From positions 1-39,535 of the forward strand of contig JAURZV010000042.1 of NCBI GenBank assembly GCA_030653175.1: 39,535 nucleotides of DNA. The letters run 5' to 3'. The notes beneath the pieces are model-generated. The model ran no database searches and was not told the origin of the DNA. It was given only the letters and a program-made list of their open reading frames with translations. Origin of the DNA: Methylobacter sp. GTDB taxonomy: Bacteria > Pseudomonadota > Gammaproteobacteria > Methylococcales > Methylomonadaceae. Made by a program: the position numbers and the translations under genes. Below are positions 8,045-16,677 of the stretch, in pieces (the stretch's first letter is position 1; every line of letters begins with the position of its first letter).

Positions 8045-10009
8045 TTATTCCAGCCTACCCAGCAACGCCAAATAATCCTCTTCACTGATAACCCGCACAC
8101 CCTTTTCCATAGCAGCAGCGATTTTTGCTGCACCCACATCCGAACCCGTAACCAGGAAATCGGTTTTCCCGGTAACCGAGCTGCCCACTTTTGCACCCAG
8201 GCGTTTGGCTTCCTTGCTCATGTCATCGCGTTTACCGTGGATCATGGTGCCGGTAAAGACGATGGTTTTGCCGGAAATCGGGCTGATTTTTTGCTGCTGC
8301 TCGGCGATTAAAGGCGTTTCGATTAAATTAAAACCCAGCTGGTAGATTTGCATAAAATCGGTTTTGATTTTTGCCAGACATTCAACAACGGCGGCGCCGG
8401 TTTTATCGGCGAAGCCTTCGATATTCATCACGTCTTCAACGGTCAGCTTGAAAATATCCATCAGATGATGATGTTGAAGCAGGCGTTCGCAATTGCCCAG
8501 ACCCATTCGGTAAATACCGAAAGCGCCCAGAAAACGCCAGTCTTCAATGGCTTCGGTTCTGCTGCGTTGTAATTGATCCAGCAGGTTTTGCGCGGTTTTT
8601 TCACCAAAGCCCATGCCCTGCAATTGCTCCATGCTCAGCTGATAAACGGCATAAATCGAGCTGATGCCAAAAGTGTGAAGTTTTTCTACGGTTTTTTGCC
8701 CGAAACCGTCGACATTAGCCAGAGTCCTGAAAAAATGCTCGATAGTGTTTTCAATTTGCGCCGGGCATTTTGTGGTGTTCAGGCAATAAAGATAATCGCT
8801 ATCCCAAACCAGCTCGCTACCGCAGCTGGGGCAATGCTCGGGAATCTGCGGCGTTGCCGGAATAATAACCCGCTCGATTTTGGGTATCACCAAGCCTGAG
8901 CGTGTTAATTCAATCAACGTGCCGACACCGATACCCAGCTTCTTGACCATGCCGTAATGATGAGCCGTCGCCCTGGAAATCATCGCACCGCTGAGTTTGG
9001 TCGGCGTAAGCTCGGCAACCGGATTAACCCGGCCGGAACGAGAGGTTTGCGGGATGACTTTCAGCACAGTCACTTCGGCGGATGCTACATTGTTTTTATA
9101 GGCAATCTGCCAGCGGTGGTGGTGCCGTGTGGCACCCAGATACTGTCTTATGCGTTCATTATCGACCAGCTCAAAAACGACACCGTCCACATCGTAATCG
9201 ACCAGCTTGTAGACGGTTTCGATAACGTGGTCGAAATCGGCCGGCACTTCGGCGGCCGTGCCTTGCCAGGCGGGCAACTGGGAGAACGGAAAGAAAACCG
9301 CTGCGTGATTTTGTATGGCTTCCAAAGCATGTTGTTCCAGTTCTTTTTCTTTAATGATGCTGGCCTGAAAATTCCGGGAATTTTCAAAATAGTCAGCCAA
9401 ATAATTATTGAAATAAGTTTGGCTGACCACGATTTCGCCTGCACCCTGTCCTCTTTCGCCATTGCCTCCGACTATCAAACCGCGCTCGAAGACCCGGCTA
9501 ATGTCTGTGCCTCTGCGACCATCGCCGCGCGTATACAGCATCTTTCCGTCATCATATGCTGCATAGCCGTCCAGCTTGGGCGTGGCGCGGATCATCAGTG
9601 TGGAAAAATCCACGTTACAGTCATTGGCGGCTTTTTCCAGCCGGGACAGCCATTTTTCAATGCCGTCTCGCGTATAGGTTTTTTCCGTTGAGAGCATAGG
9701 CTCCGGCAACGCGACGGTCTTGCCGACAGCGACGATTTCCGGTTCGACGGTCTCTAAATAGGGATGGTGCGGGTGACGTTTCTGCAGTTCTGCCAGGAAA
9801 ATAAAGTCATAATCCGCATCGGAAATAAGCGGTTCGCCGCTACGATACAGGGCGTTGCAGACCTGTAAAAACTCAAGCAGCTGTTCGTCGGTCAGTTGCT
9901 TGGGATTGGCCTGTGTTGCAATTTGAGCGACAAGTTCAGGAGCTAAGTAGGTTGATTCCAGGTCGGCTTGCTTAAGAATCTCTAACTGGGTTTTGCTAAG
10001 GGATGGCAT
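8045..10009 (-). CDS. ligA: Divergent NAD-dependent DNA ligase (LigA)
   Basis: The ligase seals nicks in replication and repair using NAD+. In order the sequence has a domain Ia-like start with PLISDADYD, adenylation lysine K145 in ATPKLDG, TRGDG, VDGVVFELVD, and RWQIAYKNN. Next come an OB-fold, a four-cysteine zinc finger (CPSC...CLNTTKC), HhH repeats (GFGQKTVEKL, GMGFGEKTAQNL) and a C-terminal BRCT domain (SGKTIVFTGTMIHG...). The usual LigA hallmark F-x-NPRNAAAGSLRQ is degenerate (FENSRNFQASIIKEKELE) and PRWAxAYKFP is RWQIAYKNN, so this is a diverged form. It nevertheless sits at the canonical site after smc-zipA. The ATG at 10009 is preferred over an upstream TTG at 10036. Confidence 0.8.
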   Translation of the reverse strand: MPSLSKTQLEILKQADLESTYLAPELVAQIATQANPKQLTDEQLLEFLQVCNALYRSGEPLISDADYDFIFLAELQKRHPHHPYLETVEPEIVAVGKTVALPEPMLSTEKTYTRDGIEKWLSRLEKAANDCNVDFSTLMIRATPKLDGYAAYDDGKMLYTRGDGRRGTDISRVFERGLIVGGNGERGQGAGEIVVSQTYFNNYLADYFENSRNFQASIIKEKELEQHALEAIQNHAAVFFPFSQLPAWQGTAAEVPADFDHVIETVYKLVDYDVDGVVFELVDNERIRQYLGATRHHHRWQIAYKNNVASAEVTVLKVIPQTSRSGRVNPVAELTPTKLSGAMISRATAHHYGMVKKLGIGVGTLIELTRSGLVIPKIERVIIPATPQIPEHCPSCGSELVWDSDYLYCLNTTKCPAQIENTIEHFFRTLANVDGFGQKTVEKLHTFGISSIYAVYQLSMEQLQGMGFGEKTAQNLLDQLQRSRTEAIEDWRFLGAFGIYRMGLGNCERLLQHHHLMDIFKLTVEDVMNIEGFADKTGAAVVECLAKIKTDFMQIYQLGFNLIETPLIAEQQQKISPISGKTIVFTGTMIHGKRDDMSKEAKRLGAKVGSSVTGKTDFLVTGSDVGAAKIAAAMEKGVRVISEEDYLALLGRLE

Positions 10010-10052
10010 TTGAATAATCTGAACAGGTGGATGCAAATGTGTAAATCCGTTT

Positions 10053-10190
10053 CGTAGGGTGTGCTACGCATACCTTTAGGCATTCAATAGTACGCACAGC
10101 ATACTCTGGAAAGCATGGTTTACAACCCCGTTCGTAAGGCTTCACATAGTGTCAAATTTAAACGGTGCGGACGGGGTAAAACCCCGTCCG
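10053..10190. repeat. Intergenic palindromes between ligA and the DUF1640 gene
   Basis: Positions 10053-10106 hold a degenerate inverted pair (GGTGTGCTACGCATACC region versus GTACGCACAGCATAC). Positions 10170-10190 hold the palindrome GGACGGGGT-AAA-ACCCCGTCC just beyond the DUF1640 stop. The latter belongs to the short 'CGGGGTT..AACCCCG' family seen again at 29216-29300 and 38500-38760. Confidence 0.5.
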
Positions 10191-10203
10191 GCGTGAGAAT
10201 GAC

Positions 10204-10467
10204 TTAGCCGAAAATCTTAAACAAAATGGAAACCGACATAGCCAGATTAAAGCCAATCATCCATTTTACAAGCGTAAATTCGCCTTGAATTTTCTCAAAT
10301 CGAGTGTCAATTTTTAGTTCCAGTTCTTTGATGTCATGCTTTGTGGCCACCTCGGTGTTAAGCACTTCTTTTAAAGCTTCTGATTGCGCTCTGGCTTGAT
10401 TATCTGGGACACCGGCCTTTTTCAAAGCTTCCACATATTTCAAAGTATCGAAAGTAACAGTACTCAT
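10204..10467 (-). CDS. DUF1640/CCDC90-like coiled-coil membrane protein
   Basis: The 87-aa protein begins TVTFDTLKYVEALKKAGVPD, then QARAQSEALKEVL, then ATKHDIKELELKIDTRFEKI. It ends in one membrane helix (VKWMIGFNLAMSVSILFKIF). This is the layout of bacterial DUF1640 proteins, relatives of the mitochondrial MCUR1/CCDC90 family: a short coiled coil with a C-terminal anchor. The molecular role is unknown. The start at ATG 10467 is supported by AAGGA eight bases upstream; the ORF can be extended six codons to 10485 but that start lacks such a site. The gene lies between zipA and ligA, an extra gene relative to the usual zipA-ligA neighbourhood. Confidence 0.7.
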   Translation of the reverse strand: MSTVTFDTLKYVEALKKAGVPDNQARAQSEALKEVLNTEVATKHDIKELELKIDTRFEKIQGEFTLVKWMIGFNLAMSVSILFKIFG

Positions 10468-10634
10468 AATTTTTCCTTTCATCAATTCACATTGATGACA
10501 CTGATTAGACGGATACTTAAAAGGCTAAAATCCAAAATTTATCTGTAATATCTTTATGAAGAAGCTCTCTTATCAGTAGTTATCGGTTAAATCCTTGCCA
10601 TCTGTGTTCTATTTTCTAAGTTCGGACATTAAAA

Positions 10635-11339
10635 TCACAGACTCTGCCGGATAGCTTGAACGGTCGCTTCGGTCAGCGGCTGTCTTCTATGATCAAGAAT
10701 CACGCCGTCCAATTTCGCGGCCAGCAAGTTGATTGTTTCTATGTAGTCGTCAAAAACGGCCGGTGCATCATCCAATGCTTCGGGCTGCATAAAAAACACG
10801 ATGCCGGGGCAGTAAAAGTTGTCTAAATCTTTATCCGGGAACGTGCCCGGCTCTACAATACAGGCCACGCCAAAATCAACCAGCCGGTTAGCGTCCAGGC
10901 GTTCGAATATTTTCAAACTGCCGTATTCAAGCCCGACCATTTCAAAGGCTTCAACCAAATCAGCGCCGTTAAAATCTTCGTCCGCCTTGGTGATAATGCT
11001 GAACTGAATAATCGCCGGTGCGGCGGCGCGTGGCGGCGGCTCTACGTCGTCATCCTGTTCATAGTAGTCTTCATCTTCATCCTCATCATAATAGCGATCC
11101 GATTTGTCATGAGCCTGATGAACGCCGACATTATCTTTAGCCGCTCCCAACGGAATAATATCAAAATCGTCCCTTGTATCCACGGGGGCATTTGCCGCCA
11201 ATGATTCATCTGAATCGTCATCGTAAAATTCCAGGTCTTCCCGTGCTTTTTTATCTTTTATATAAGCCCAGACCAACATGCCGATAACTACAACCATGCC
11301 GGTTGCAATAATTACAATTCTTAATATTTCTTTATCCAT
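10635..11339 (-). CDS. zipA: Cell division protein ZipA
   Basis: ZipA tethers FtsZ to the inner membrane at the division septum. The 234-aa protein has an N-terminal membrane helix (IVIIATGMVVVIGMLVWAYI). A very acidic linker follows (DEDEDEDYYEQDDDVEPPP). The C-terminal FtsZ-binding domain starts around residue 108 (AIIQFSIITKADEDFNGADL, then FGVACIVEPGTFPDKDLDNF, PGIVFFMQPE, and LDGVILDHRRQPLT). It is shorter than E. coli ZipA (328 aa), mostly in the linker, as in other Gammaproteobacteria. Its ATG overlaps the smc stop by one base (TAATG). Confidence 0.92.
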   Translation of the reverse strand: MDKEILRIVIIATGMVVVIGMLVWAYIKDKKAREDLEFYDDDSDESLAANAPVDTRDDFDIIPLGAAKDNVGVHQAHDKSDRYYDEDEDEDYYEQDDDVEPPPRAAAPAIIQFSIITKADEDFNGADLVEAFEMVGLEYGSLKIFERLDANRLVDFGVACIVEPGTFPDKDLDNFYCPGIVFFMQPEALDDAPAVFDDYIETINLLAAKLDGVILDHRRQPLTEATVQAIRQSL

Positions 11340-14300
11340 TAGATTTCCGCCAGACTCACTGCTTCTTCAATATCAACTGCGACCATCCGGGACACGCCCG
11401 GCTCTTTCATAGTAACACCTGCCAGCTGTTTTGCAATTTCCATAGTCACTTTGTTATGGGAAATATACAAAAACTGCACAGATGCTGACATTTCTTCCAC
11501 CATTTTTGAAAACCGCCCAACATTGGCATCATCCAGCGGTGCATCGACTTCGTCCAGCAAACAAAAAGGCGCCGGATTAAGTTCGAAAATCGAGAACACC
11601 AGGGCTACCGCCGTTAACGCTTTCTCGCCACCCGACAACAAATGAATGGAGCTGTTCTTCTTGCCGGGCGGTCTGGCAATAATGTTTACGCCCGATTCTT
11701 GTAGCGGCGACCGGCCGGTCGCCTCTCCAGGTTCAGTCAATTCCAGATAAGCATGACCGCCCCCGAATAATTTCGGGAACTTTTCCTGCAAACCGGTGTT
11801 TATTTTATCGAATGTTTCTTTAAATCGCAGCCGACTTTCTTTATCGATTTTGCTGATCGCCTGATCCAGTGTCTGCAACGCCTCAATTAAATCGGCATGT
11901 TGCTCGTTAAGAAAATTCATCCGCTCGGACTGCGCCTTGTATTCTTCTATGGCAGTCAGGTTAATGGTACCTAATCTTTCGATTTGAGCCAATAAGTCGT
12001 CAACTGTTCTTTTCCAGCTGTTTTCTTCCGCCTGTTCCGGCAAGCTTTGCAGCACCAGTTCGATATCCGCATCGATTTCTTTAAGCTGCTCGTTGACGGT
12101 TTGCCGGCGTACCTTGCTTTCCTGCAGCTCAAAACGAATCGTATCCAGCGCTTCCTTTTGCTTTTCCAAGGCTCGCTGTACCCGAATATGCTCTTCGGAT
12201 AACCGGGTTATTTCCGCTTCGAGGTCTTCCTGAAGCCGGCGTTGTTTTTTCAGGCGCATCTCCAGTTGCTCCTTATCCACAACCAACTGCTCCAGCTGCT
12301 TTTTCTCCTCGTCCATCGGGGTGAGCGTTTGGTGCAGATTTTTCTCCAGCTCGGCGATGCGTTCGACTGACTGCTGGTGTTGCAGCCGCAAACGCTCCAG
12401 CTGTTTGCCGGTTGAAGTTTCGGAAGAACGTAGCGATTCAATTTGTGCCTTGATGCTGTAAACCTGTTGACGGGCTTCATTGGCGGATTGGTCGATACGC
12501 TGTTGCTCGGATTGCAGCTCCTGATTTAACGCCTCCAAACTTTGCTTGTTTTGCTCCTGTTGTTCCATGATCTGCTCGGCCTGTTCCAACAACAGCTGGG
12601 ATTCGGCGATAGTCTCGGCATTATCGGCGGTCTCGCGGCTTATATCGTCAATATCGCTACAGACCTGCTCCAGACGGCGTTGCTGATGTTCCAGCCGGGC
12701 CGAATGCGCGCTGAATTCGGCGCTTTTTACCGACAGTTCACTTCCCAGGCTATTGTCCTGTTGTTGTATCGACTCGCGCGTGACTTCCGCGTCTTTCAAG
12801 CCGGTTTCGGCAGTTTCCAGCCGGTCTTCAAGCGATTCGATTTCGATATGCAACTCTTCCTGACGCTGCTTTAACAGACGCAACTCCTTCTCGCGCTGCA
12901 ACACGCCGGTTTTGCTGTCTTTGGCGCGGATTATTTTTATCCAGCCGGGGCCGAACCAGGTGCCGTCCGGGGTGATTACCGATTCATGCGGTTTGAGTTG
13001 GGACGATAAAGTTCTAGCCGTTTCGGCATCATCGACGCAGTAAACTCCGGCCAGTAAATTACTCAAATCCCACGGAGCTTTTACCTTATCCAGCAAGTTT
13101 GTGGGGGCGACTGAAGTCGCCCCCACAGATTTGGTCTCAACCAACATCAACGATTCATCAGTCAAACGCTGCAAGCCCGGAATAACCTGATCGGCGCTTT
13201 CTATGCAAATCGCCTCAAGATAACTGCCCAAAACCGTTTCAACCGCAGTATCCCAGCCTGATTGCACGTCCAGAAACTCGGCAAGACGGCGGTTTTCGAC
13301 CAAATCCACGGACTCCAGCCATGCGCTAAGATGCTTGTTATCCTTCCCCATCGCATGCTGCTGCAATAATTCCAGCGACGTGATTTTGCCTTTCACGCTT
13401 TGCATTTCCGACCTGCGCGTATGCAACTCATCATGATAGTGCTTGATCTGTTGCCGCTGCTCGCGTATCTGCTGATGCAGGTCTTCAAGCTGCTGATGAA
13501 GCTCATTACGCTGTGTCTCAATGATTTCGATGCCCGTATCCAGCGATTCGATCTCGCTTTGCAAGTCGCCGGCCTCCAGTTCACTGCGCTCGCCGTGCAA
13601 CTTATCCAGCCTGATTTGCAACTGGCGATTCTGGTTTTCCAGCTGCACGGTTTTTACCCGCTGCACCTCGGCCTGTTCTTTGTAGCTTGAACTGGTCGTG
13701 CGGTACGTTTCCCACTGCTCCTGCCAGGAACTTCTTTGCTGCTGCACTTCCTGCTGGCTATATAAAACATCTTCCTGCCTTTCTTCGGCGACAATCAACG
13801 CTTCTTCCGCTTCAAACAAAGCGGCTTTAATCTCTTCCAGCTGCTGCACATCGGCTTCGAGTTCTGCTAACGACTGGTCGGCCTGCCGGCGCAAACGATT
13901 AATTTCGACGGTGGTTTGTTCGCGACTGCTTTCGCTGTGCTTGATGGTCTGCTCAAGGCCGCTGACTTCGGCGACAATCTGGTAATAATCGCCCTGTGAG
14001 CTGTTGGTCTGCTGTTGCTGGATCTTATGCTCTGCGCGTTTAGCTTCTATATTGCTATCGATGTCCCGCAGCTCTACAAACAAGCGGTTATGCTCGTGAG
14101 CCACTTCCTGCAATTTTTCATCCAATTGCTTTGCAGCCTGGTGATAGGTATTCCAGCGCATCGCGAGCAGTTCCAGGCGAAATTGGCGTTCCTGCTTTTT
14201 AAGCTCGGTATATTTTTCTGCTTTTTCGGCTTGCTTTTGCAGATGCTTGATTTGTTTTTCAACTTCGTCGCGCAAATCATCAAGCCGCTCAAGATTCTCA

Positions 14301-14863
14301 CGGGTATGTTTCATCCGGGTTTCGGTTTCACTGCGACGTTCCTTATATTTGGACACGCCCGCCGCTTCCTCGATATGAACCCTTAGCTCATCCGGTTTGG
14401 CTTCGACCATACGGGATATGGTGCCCTGCTCGATAATCGCATAACTTCTCGATCCCAGCCCGGTACCCAAAAATATGTCGGTGATGTCTTTACGTCGGCA
14501 ACGCGAACCGTTCAGCATGAACACGGAGGTACCGTCGCGACTGACCTGGCGCTTGATCGCGATGGTGTCGTATTGCGAATATTCGCCGCCCAGCTTGCTG
14601 TCGGTGTTATTAAAAACCAGCTCGACGGAAGCCGTACTCACCGGTTTGCGTCCCGATGAGCCGTTAAAAATCACATCAGCCATACTGCCGCCGCGCAAAT
14701 GTTTGGCGGAACTTTCGCCCATCACCCAGCGCACAGCATCGATAATATTGGATTTTCCGCAGCCGTTAGGCCCGACGATGGCGGTCAAATTACCGCTGAT
14801 CGGTATAACCGTTGTATCAACAAAGGATTTAAAACCCGAAAGTTTGATTTTTTCAAGTTTCAT
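11339..14863 (-). CDS. smc: Chromosome segregation protein SMC, carrying two in-frame palindrome insertions
   Basis: SMC is the ATPase of the bacterial condensin that organises and segregates the chromosome. The 1174-aa sequence shows Walker A GPNGCGKSN (31-39), long coiled coils rich in Q/E/L, a hinge around 500-670, the ABC signature LLSGGEKALTA and Walker B FCLLDEVDAPLDDAN. The order smc-zipA-ligA is standard in Gammaproteobacteria. Two segments look inserted. One is SVGATSVAPT (about residues 579-588) in the hinge, encoded by a perfect palindrome. The other is PGEATGRSP (about 1045-1054) between LELT and the LQESGVNI segment, encoded by the same REP found at 24021-24046. Both keep the frame, so the protein is probably functional. 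Confidence 0.95.
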   Translation of the reverse strand: MKLEKIKLSGFKSFVDTTVIPISGNLTAIVGPNGCGKSNIIDAVRWVMGESSAKHLRGGSMADVIFNGSSGRKPVSTASVELVFNNTDSKLGGEYSQYDTIAIKRQVSRDGTSVFMLNGSRCRRKDITDIFLGTGLGSRSYAIIEQGTISRMVEAKPDELRVHIEEAAGVSKYKERRSETETRMKHTRENLERLDDLRDEVEKQIKHLQKQAEKAEKYTELKKQERQFRLELLAMRWNTYHQAAKQLDEKLQEVAHEHNRLFVELRDIDSNIEAKRAEHKIQQQQTNSSQGDYYQIVAEVSGLEQTIKHSESSREQTTVEINRLRRQADQSLAELEADVQQLEEIKAALFEAEEALIVAEERQEDVLYSQQEVQQQRSSWQEQWETYRTTSSSYKEQAEVQRVKTVQLENQNRQLQIRLDKLHGERSELEAGDLQSEIESLDTGIEIIETQRNELHQQLEDLHQQIREQRQQIKHYHDELHTRRSEMQSVKGKITSLELLQQHAMGKDNKHLSAWLESVDLVENRRLAEFLDVQSGWDTAVETVLGSYLEAICIESADQVIPGLQRLTDESLMLVETKSVGATSVAPTNLLDKVKAPWDLSNLLAGVYCVDDAETARTLSSQLKPHESVITPDGTWFGPGWIKIIRAKDSKTGVLQREKELRLLKQRQEELHIEIESLEDRLETAETGLKDAEVTRESIQQQDNSLGSELSVKSAEFSAHSARLEHQQRRLEQVCSDIDDISRETADNAETIAESQLLLEQAEQIMEQQEQNKQSLEALNQELQSEQQRIDQSANEARQQVYSIKAQIESLRSSETSTGKQLERLRLQHQQSVERIAELEKNLHQTLTPMDEEKKQLEQLVVDKEQLEMRLKKQRRLQEDLEAEITRLSEEHIRVQRALEKQKEALDTIRFELQESKVRRQTVNEQLKEIDADIELVLQSLPEQAEENSWKRTVDDLLAQIERLGTINLTAIEEYKAQSERMNFLNEQHADLIEALQTLDQAISKIDKESRLRFKETFDKINTGLQEKFPKLFGGGHAYLELTEPGEATGRSPLQESGVNIIARPPGKKNSSIHLLSGGEKALTAVALVFSIFELNPAPFCLLDEVDAPLDDANVGRFSKMVEEMSASVQFLYISHNKVTMEIAKQLAGVTMKEPGVSRMVAVDIEEAVSLAEI
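11706..11723. repeat. REP palindrome inside smc (ATPase head region)
   Basis: GGCGACCGGCCGGTCGCC is a perfect 18-bp palindrome. The surrounding sequence (TTGTAGCGGCGACC..., continuing CGCCTCT) matches the intergenic REP at 24020-24046 with two mismatches over 27 bases. It is read in frame as EATGRSP. Confidence 0.8.
13100..13127. repeat. Palindrome inside smc (hinge region)
   Basis: TGTGGGGGCGACT is followed, after GA, by its complement AGTCGCCCCCACA. The 28-bp palindrome is read in frame as part of SVGATSVAPT. It resembles the TGTGGGAGCGGC family near cysM but has a different core. Confidence 0.8.
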
Positions 14864-14904
14864 AGTACTGGTATGAATATCCCAACAGTTGAATTAAAAT
14901 AACT

Positions 14905-14928
14905 GGCTATTATTAACGATAATTAGCC
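14905..14928. promoter_or_regulatory. Imperfect dyad in the divergent smc/queF promoter region
   Basis: The 134-bp gap between divergent smc and queF must hold both promoters. It contains the dyad GGCTATTAT-TAACG-ATAATTAGCC (one base off perfect symmetry) about 41 bases from the smc start codon. It could be an operator or a hairpin; no protein is known to me to bind it. No strong -35/-10 pair was assigned. Confidence 0.25.
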
Positions 14929-14997
14929 GAGTATCGAATTTTTTCGCCTAAAGCGCCTACTTTCGGTATACACACCACCTTAAATATAAGCAAAAAA

Positions 14998-15387
14998 ATG
15001 ACAACACAACCAAGCAAAGATCTGGAAACTTTCGACAACCCGCAACCGGGTCGTGATTACATCATCCGCATCGATATACCCGAGTTCACCTGCCTGTGTC
15101 CAAAAACAGGCCAACCGGATTTTGCTACTATCCAGATCGAATACGTACCGGCAAAGCTGTGCGTGGAACTCAAAGCGCTTAAACTGTACATGTGGGCATT
15201 CAGGGATCAAGGCGCGTTTCATGAAGCGGTCACCAATGAAATCATTGATGACATCGTTAAAGCCATAGCGCCCAATTTCATGCGTATCCGCGCTGAATTC
15301 AATGTACGCGGCGGCATCTACACCACTGTGGTCGTAGAACACAGAAATCCCGACTGGCAAGCGCCGGAACTGGTTACGCTGCCATAA
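14998..15387 (+). CDS. queF: preQ0 reductase QueF (NADPH-dependent, short type)
   Basis: QueF reduces 7-cyano-7-deazaguanine to preQ1 in queuosine tRNA modification. The 129-aa protein is the single-domain (YkvM-like) form. It has the active cysteine in [14 protein letters not shown], the QueF motif in [23 protein letters not shown], and TNEIIDDI and [11 protein letters not shown] downstream. The initiator ATG has only a poly-A leader (AGCAAAAAA) and no clear Shine-Dalgarno. The FlhB-like and psd genes follow closely on the same strand, 6 bp and then a 4-bp overlap, so the three are probably cotranscribed. Confidence 0.93.
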   Translation: MTTQPSKDLETFDNPQPGRDYIIRIDIPEFTCLCPKTGQPDFATIQIEYVPAKLCVELKALKLYMWAFRDQGAFHEAVTNEIIDDIVKAIAPNFMRIRAEFNVRGGIYTTVVVEHRNPDWQAPELVTLP

Positions 15388-15393
15388 TGAACA

Positions 15394-15678
15394 ATGGCTA
15401 AGACCTACTACACCTCGGACATTGCCGTCGCGTTAAAATACGACGGCAAAAATGCGCCCAAGGTTACCGCCAAAGGATCAGGTCTTACCGCAGAACAAAT
15501 CCTGCAAATCGCCGAACTACACGGAATACCGCTGCAAACCGAGCCGGAACTGGCAAGAATTCTGGCTCAAATTCCGTTAGGCGATGAAATCCCCAATGAA
15601 CTCTATGTTGCCGTTGCGGAAATCATCGCTTTCGCGTATTTCTTAAGCGGCAAAACACCCGACAATTACAAGCCATGA
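15394..15678 (+). CDS. Stand-alone FlhB C-terminal-domain-like protein
   Basis: The 94-aa protein matches the cytoplasmic domain of the flagellar export switch FlhB (also called FhlB/YlqH-like). It shows AVALKYDGKNAPKVTAKGSGLTAEQI, then IAELHGIPLQTEPELARIL, then IPNELYVAVAEIIAFAYFL. The membrane part and the self-cleaving NPTH motif are absent, as in other stand-alone copies. Such proteins can partly replace the FlhB C-domain in flagellar export in some bacteria; no flagellar genes are nearby here. Its stop overlaps the psd start (ATGA at 15675). Confidence 0.75.
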   Translation: MAKTYYTSDIAVALKYDGKNAPKVTAKGSGLTAEQILQIAELHGIPLQTEPELARILAQIPLGDEIPNELYVAVAEIIAFAYFLSGKTPDNYKP

Positions 15679-16535
15679 ACATCAAAGAAGCCCTGACCAC
15701 CCTGCCTCAATACGTTTTACCTCATCACGCCCTGTCCGGCATGATGAGCAAACTGACCCACTGCGAAAACCTTACCTGGAAAAACCTGTTTATCAAGCAG
15801 ATCATCAGGCATTACGGGGTCAACATGGATGAAGCGCTGGAGCCGGACATCAATGCCTACCTTAGCTTTAACGATTTTTTTACCCGTGAACTAAAACCCG
15901 GCGTTAGACCGCTCAGCAGCGAAAAAAACGCGATCGTCTGCCCTGCCGATGGCGTTGTCAGCCAGGCCGGAGACATTACCGACGGCCAAATCTTCCAGGC
16001 CAAAGGCAAAAGTTTTACCGCGACCGACTTGCTGGGCGGCGATGCAGCTCGGGCCGAACCGTTTAATGACGGCATATTTACCACCATTTACCTGTCGCCC
16101 AAAGACTACCACCGTTTGCACATGCCGTTGACGGGCACCTTAAGGGAAATGGTGCATATCCCCGGTCGGTTATTCAGCGTGAACCCGGCAACCGTCAATT
16201 CAGTTCCTGAATTATTCGCCAGAAACGAACGCGTCGCCGCCATTTTTGACACAGAAATAGGCCCGATGGCCTTGGTACTGGTCGGCGCAATCTTCGTGTC
16301 CAGCGTAGAAACCGTCTGGCACGGCGTCGTCACGCCGCCGAGCATTACTTCAGTGCAAAGTTGGCAGTATCGGGATGATGCGCCTACGTTGAAAATCGGC
16401 GAAGAAATGGGGCGGTTTAATATGGGGTCTACGATTATTGTTTTGTTTGGCAAGGATAAGGCGGAGTGGGATTCTGAGTTTAAAGTAGAAAAGACGGTTA
16501 AGTTGGGGGAGCTGATTGGTAGGGTTATTGGTTAA
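15675..16535 (+). CDS. psd: Phosphatidylserine decarboxylase proenzyme
   Basis: Psd makes phosphatidylethanolamine at the inner membrane. The 286-aa proenzyme contains the family blocks FNDFFTRELKPGVRP, CPADGVVSQAG, FTTIYLSPKDYHRLHMP, REMVHIPGRLFSVNP and ERVAAIFDTEIGPMALVLVGA. The self-cleavage site is GST in RFNMGSTIIVLF (LGST in E. coli); cleavage before this serine makes the pyruvoyl cofactor. Length equals that of the bacterial type I enzyme. The start codon overlaps the stop of the FlhB-like gene, implying coupled translation. Confidence 0.95.
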   Translation: MNIKEALTTLPQYVLPHHALSGMMSKLTHCENLTWKNLFIKQIIRHYGVNMDEALEPDINAYLSFNDFFTRELKPGVRPLSSEKNAIVCPADGVVSQAGDITDGQIFQAKGKSFTATDLLGGDAARAEPFNDGIFTTIYLSPKDYHRLHMPLTGTLREMVHIPGRLFSVNPATVNSVPELFARNERVAAIFDTEIGPMALVLVGAIFVSSVETVWHGVVTPPSITSVQSWQYRDDAPTLKIGEEMGRFNMGSTIIVLFGKDKAEWDSEFKVEKTVKLGELIGRVIG

Positions 16536-16539
16536 TCCC

Positions 16540-16661
16540 GTAGGCCGGAATAAGCCGGTTCGAGCGGCAGCGAGAACTGGCGTTTCCGGCAAAACACCAC
16601 CCAAACTCGCCGGAAACGCCACCTCGCGCTACGCGCTTGGATGGCCTTATTCCGGCCTACT
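16540..16661. repeat. REP/BIME palindrome upstream of the first RAYT (copy A of a 77-bp direct repeat)
   Basis: Positions 16540-16616 are identical to 17209-17285 on the other side of the transposase gene. Within copy A the outer arms GTAGGCCGGAATAAGCC (16540-16556) and GGCCTTATTCCGGCCTAC (16644-16661) pair. So do inner arms GGCGTTTCCGGC and GCCGGAAACGCC, giving a nested cruciform. The right arm ends 16 bp before the RAYT start codon. Confidence 0.85.
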
Positions 16662-16677
16662 GTTTTGAGGACTGCCC

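Noticed and set aside
14015-14386. Several long plus-strand ORFs across smc and ligA
   Set aside because: They are shadows of the coiled-coil and ligase coding sequence, with no independent motifs or ribosome sites.
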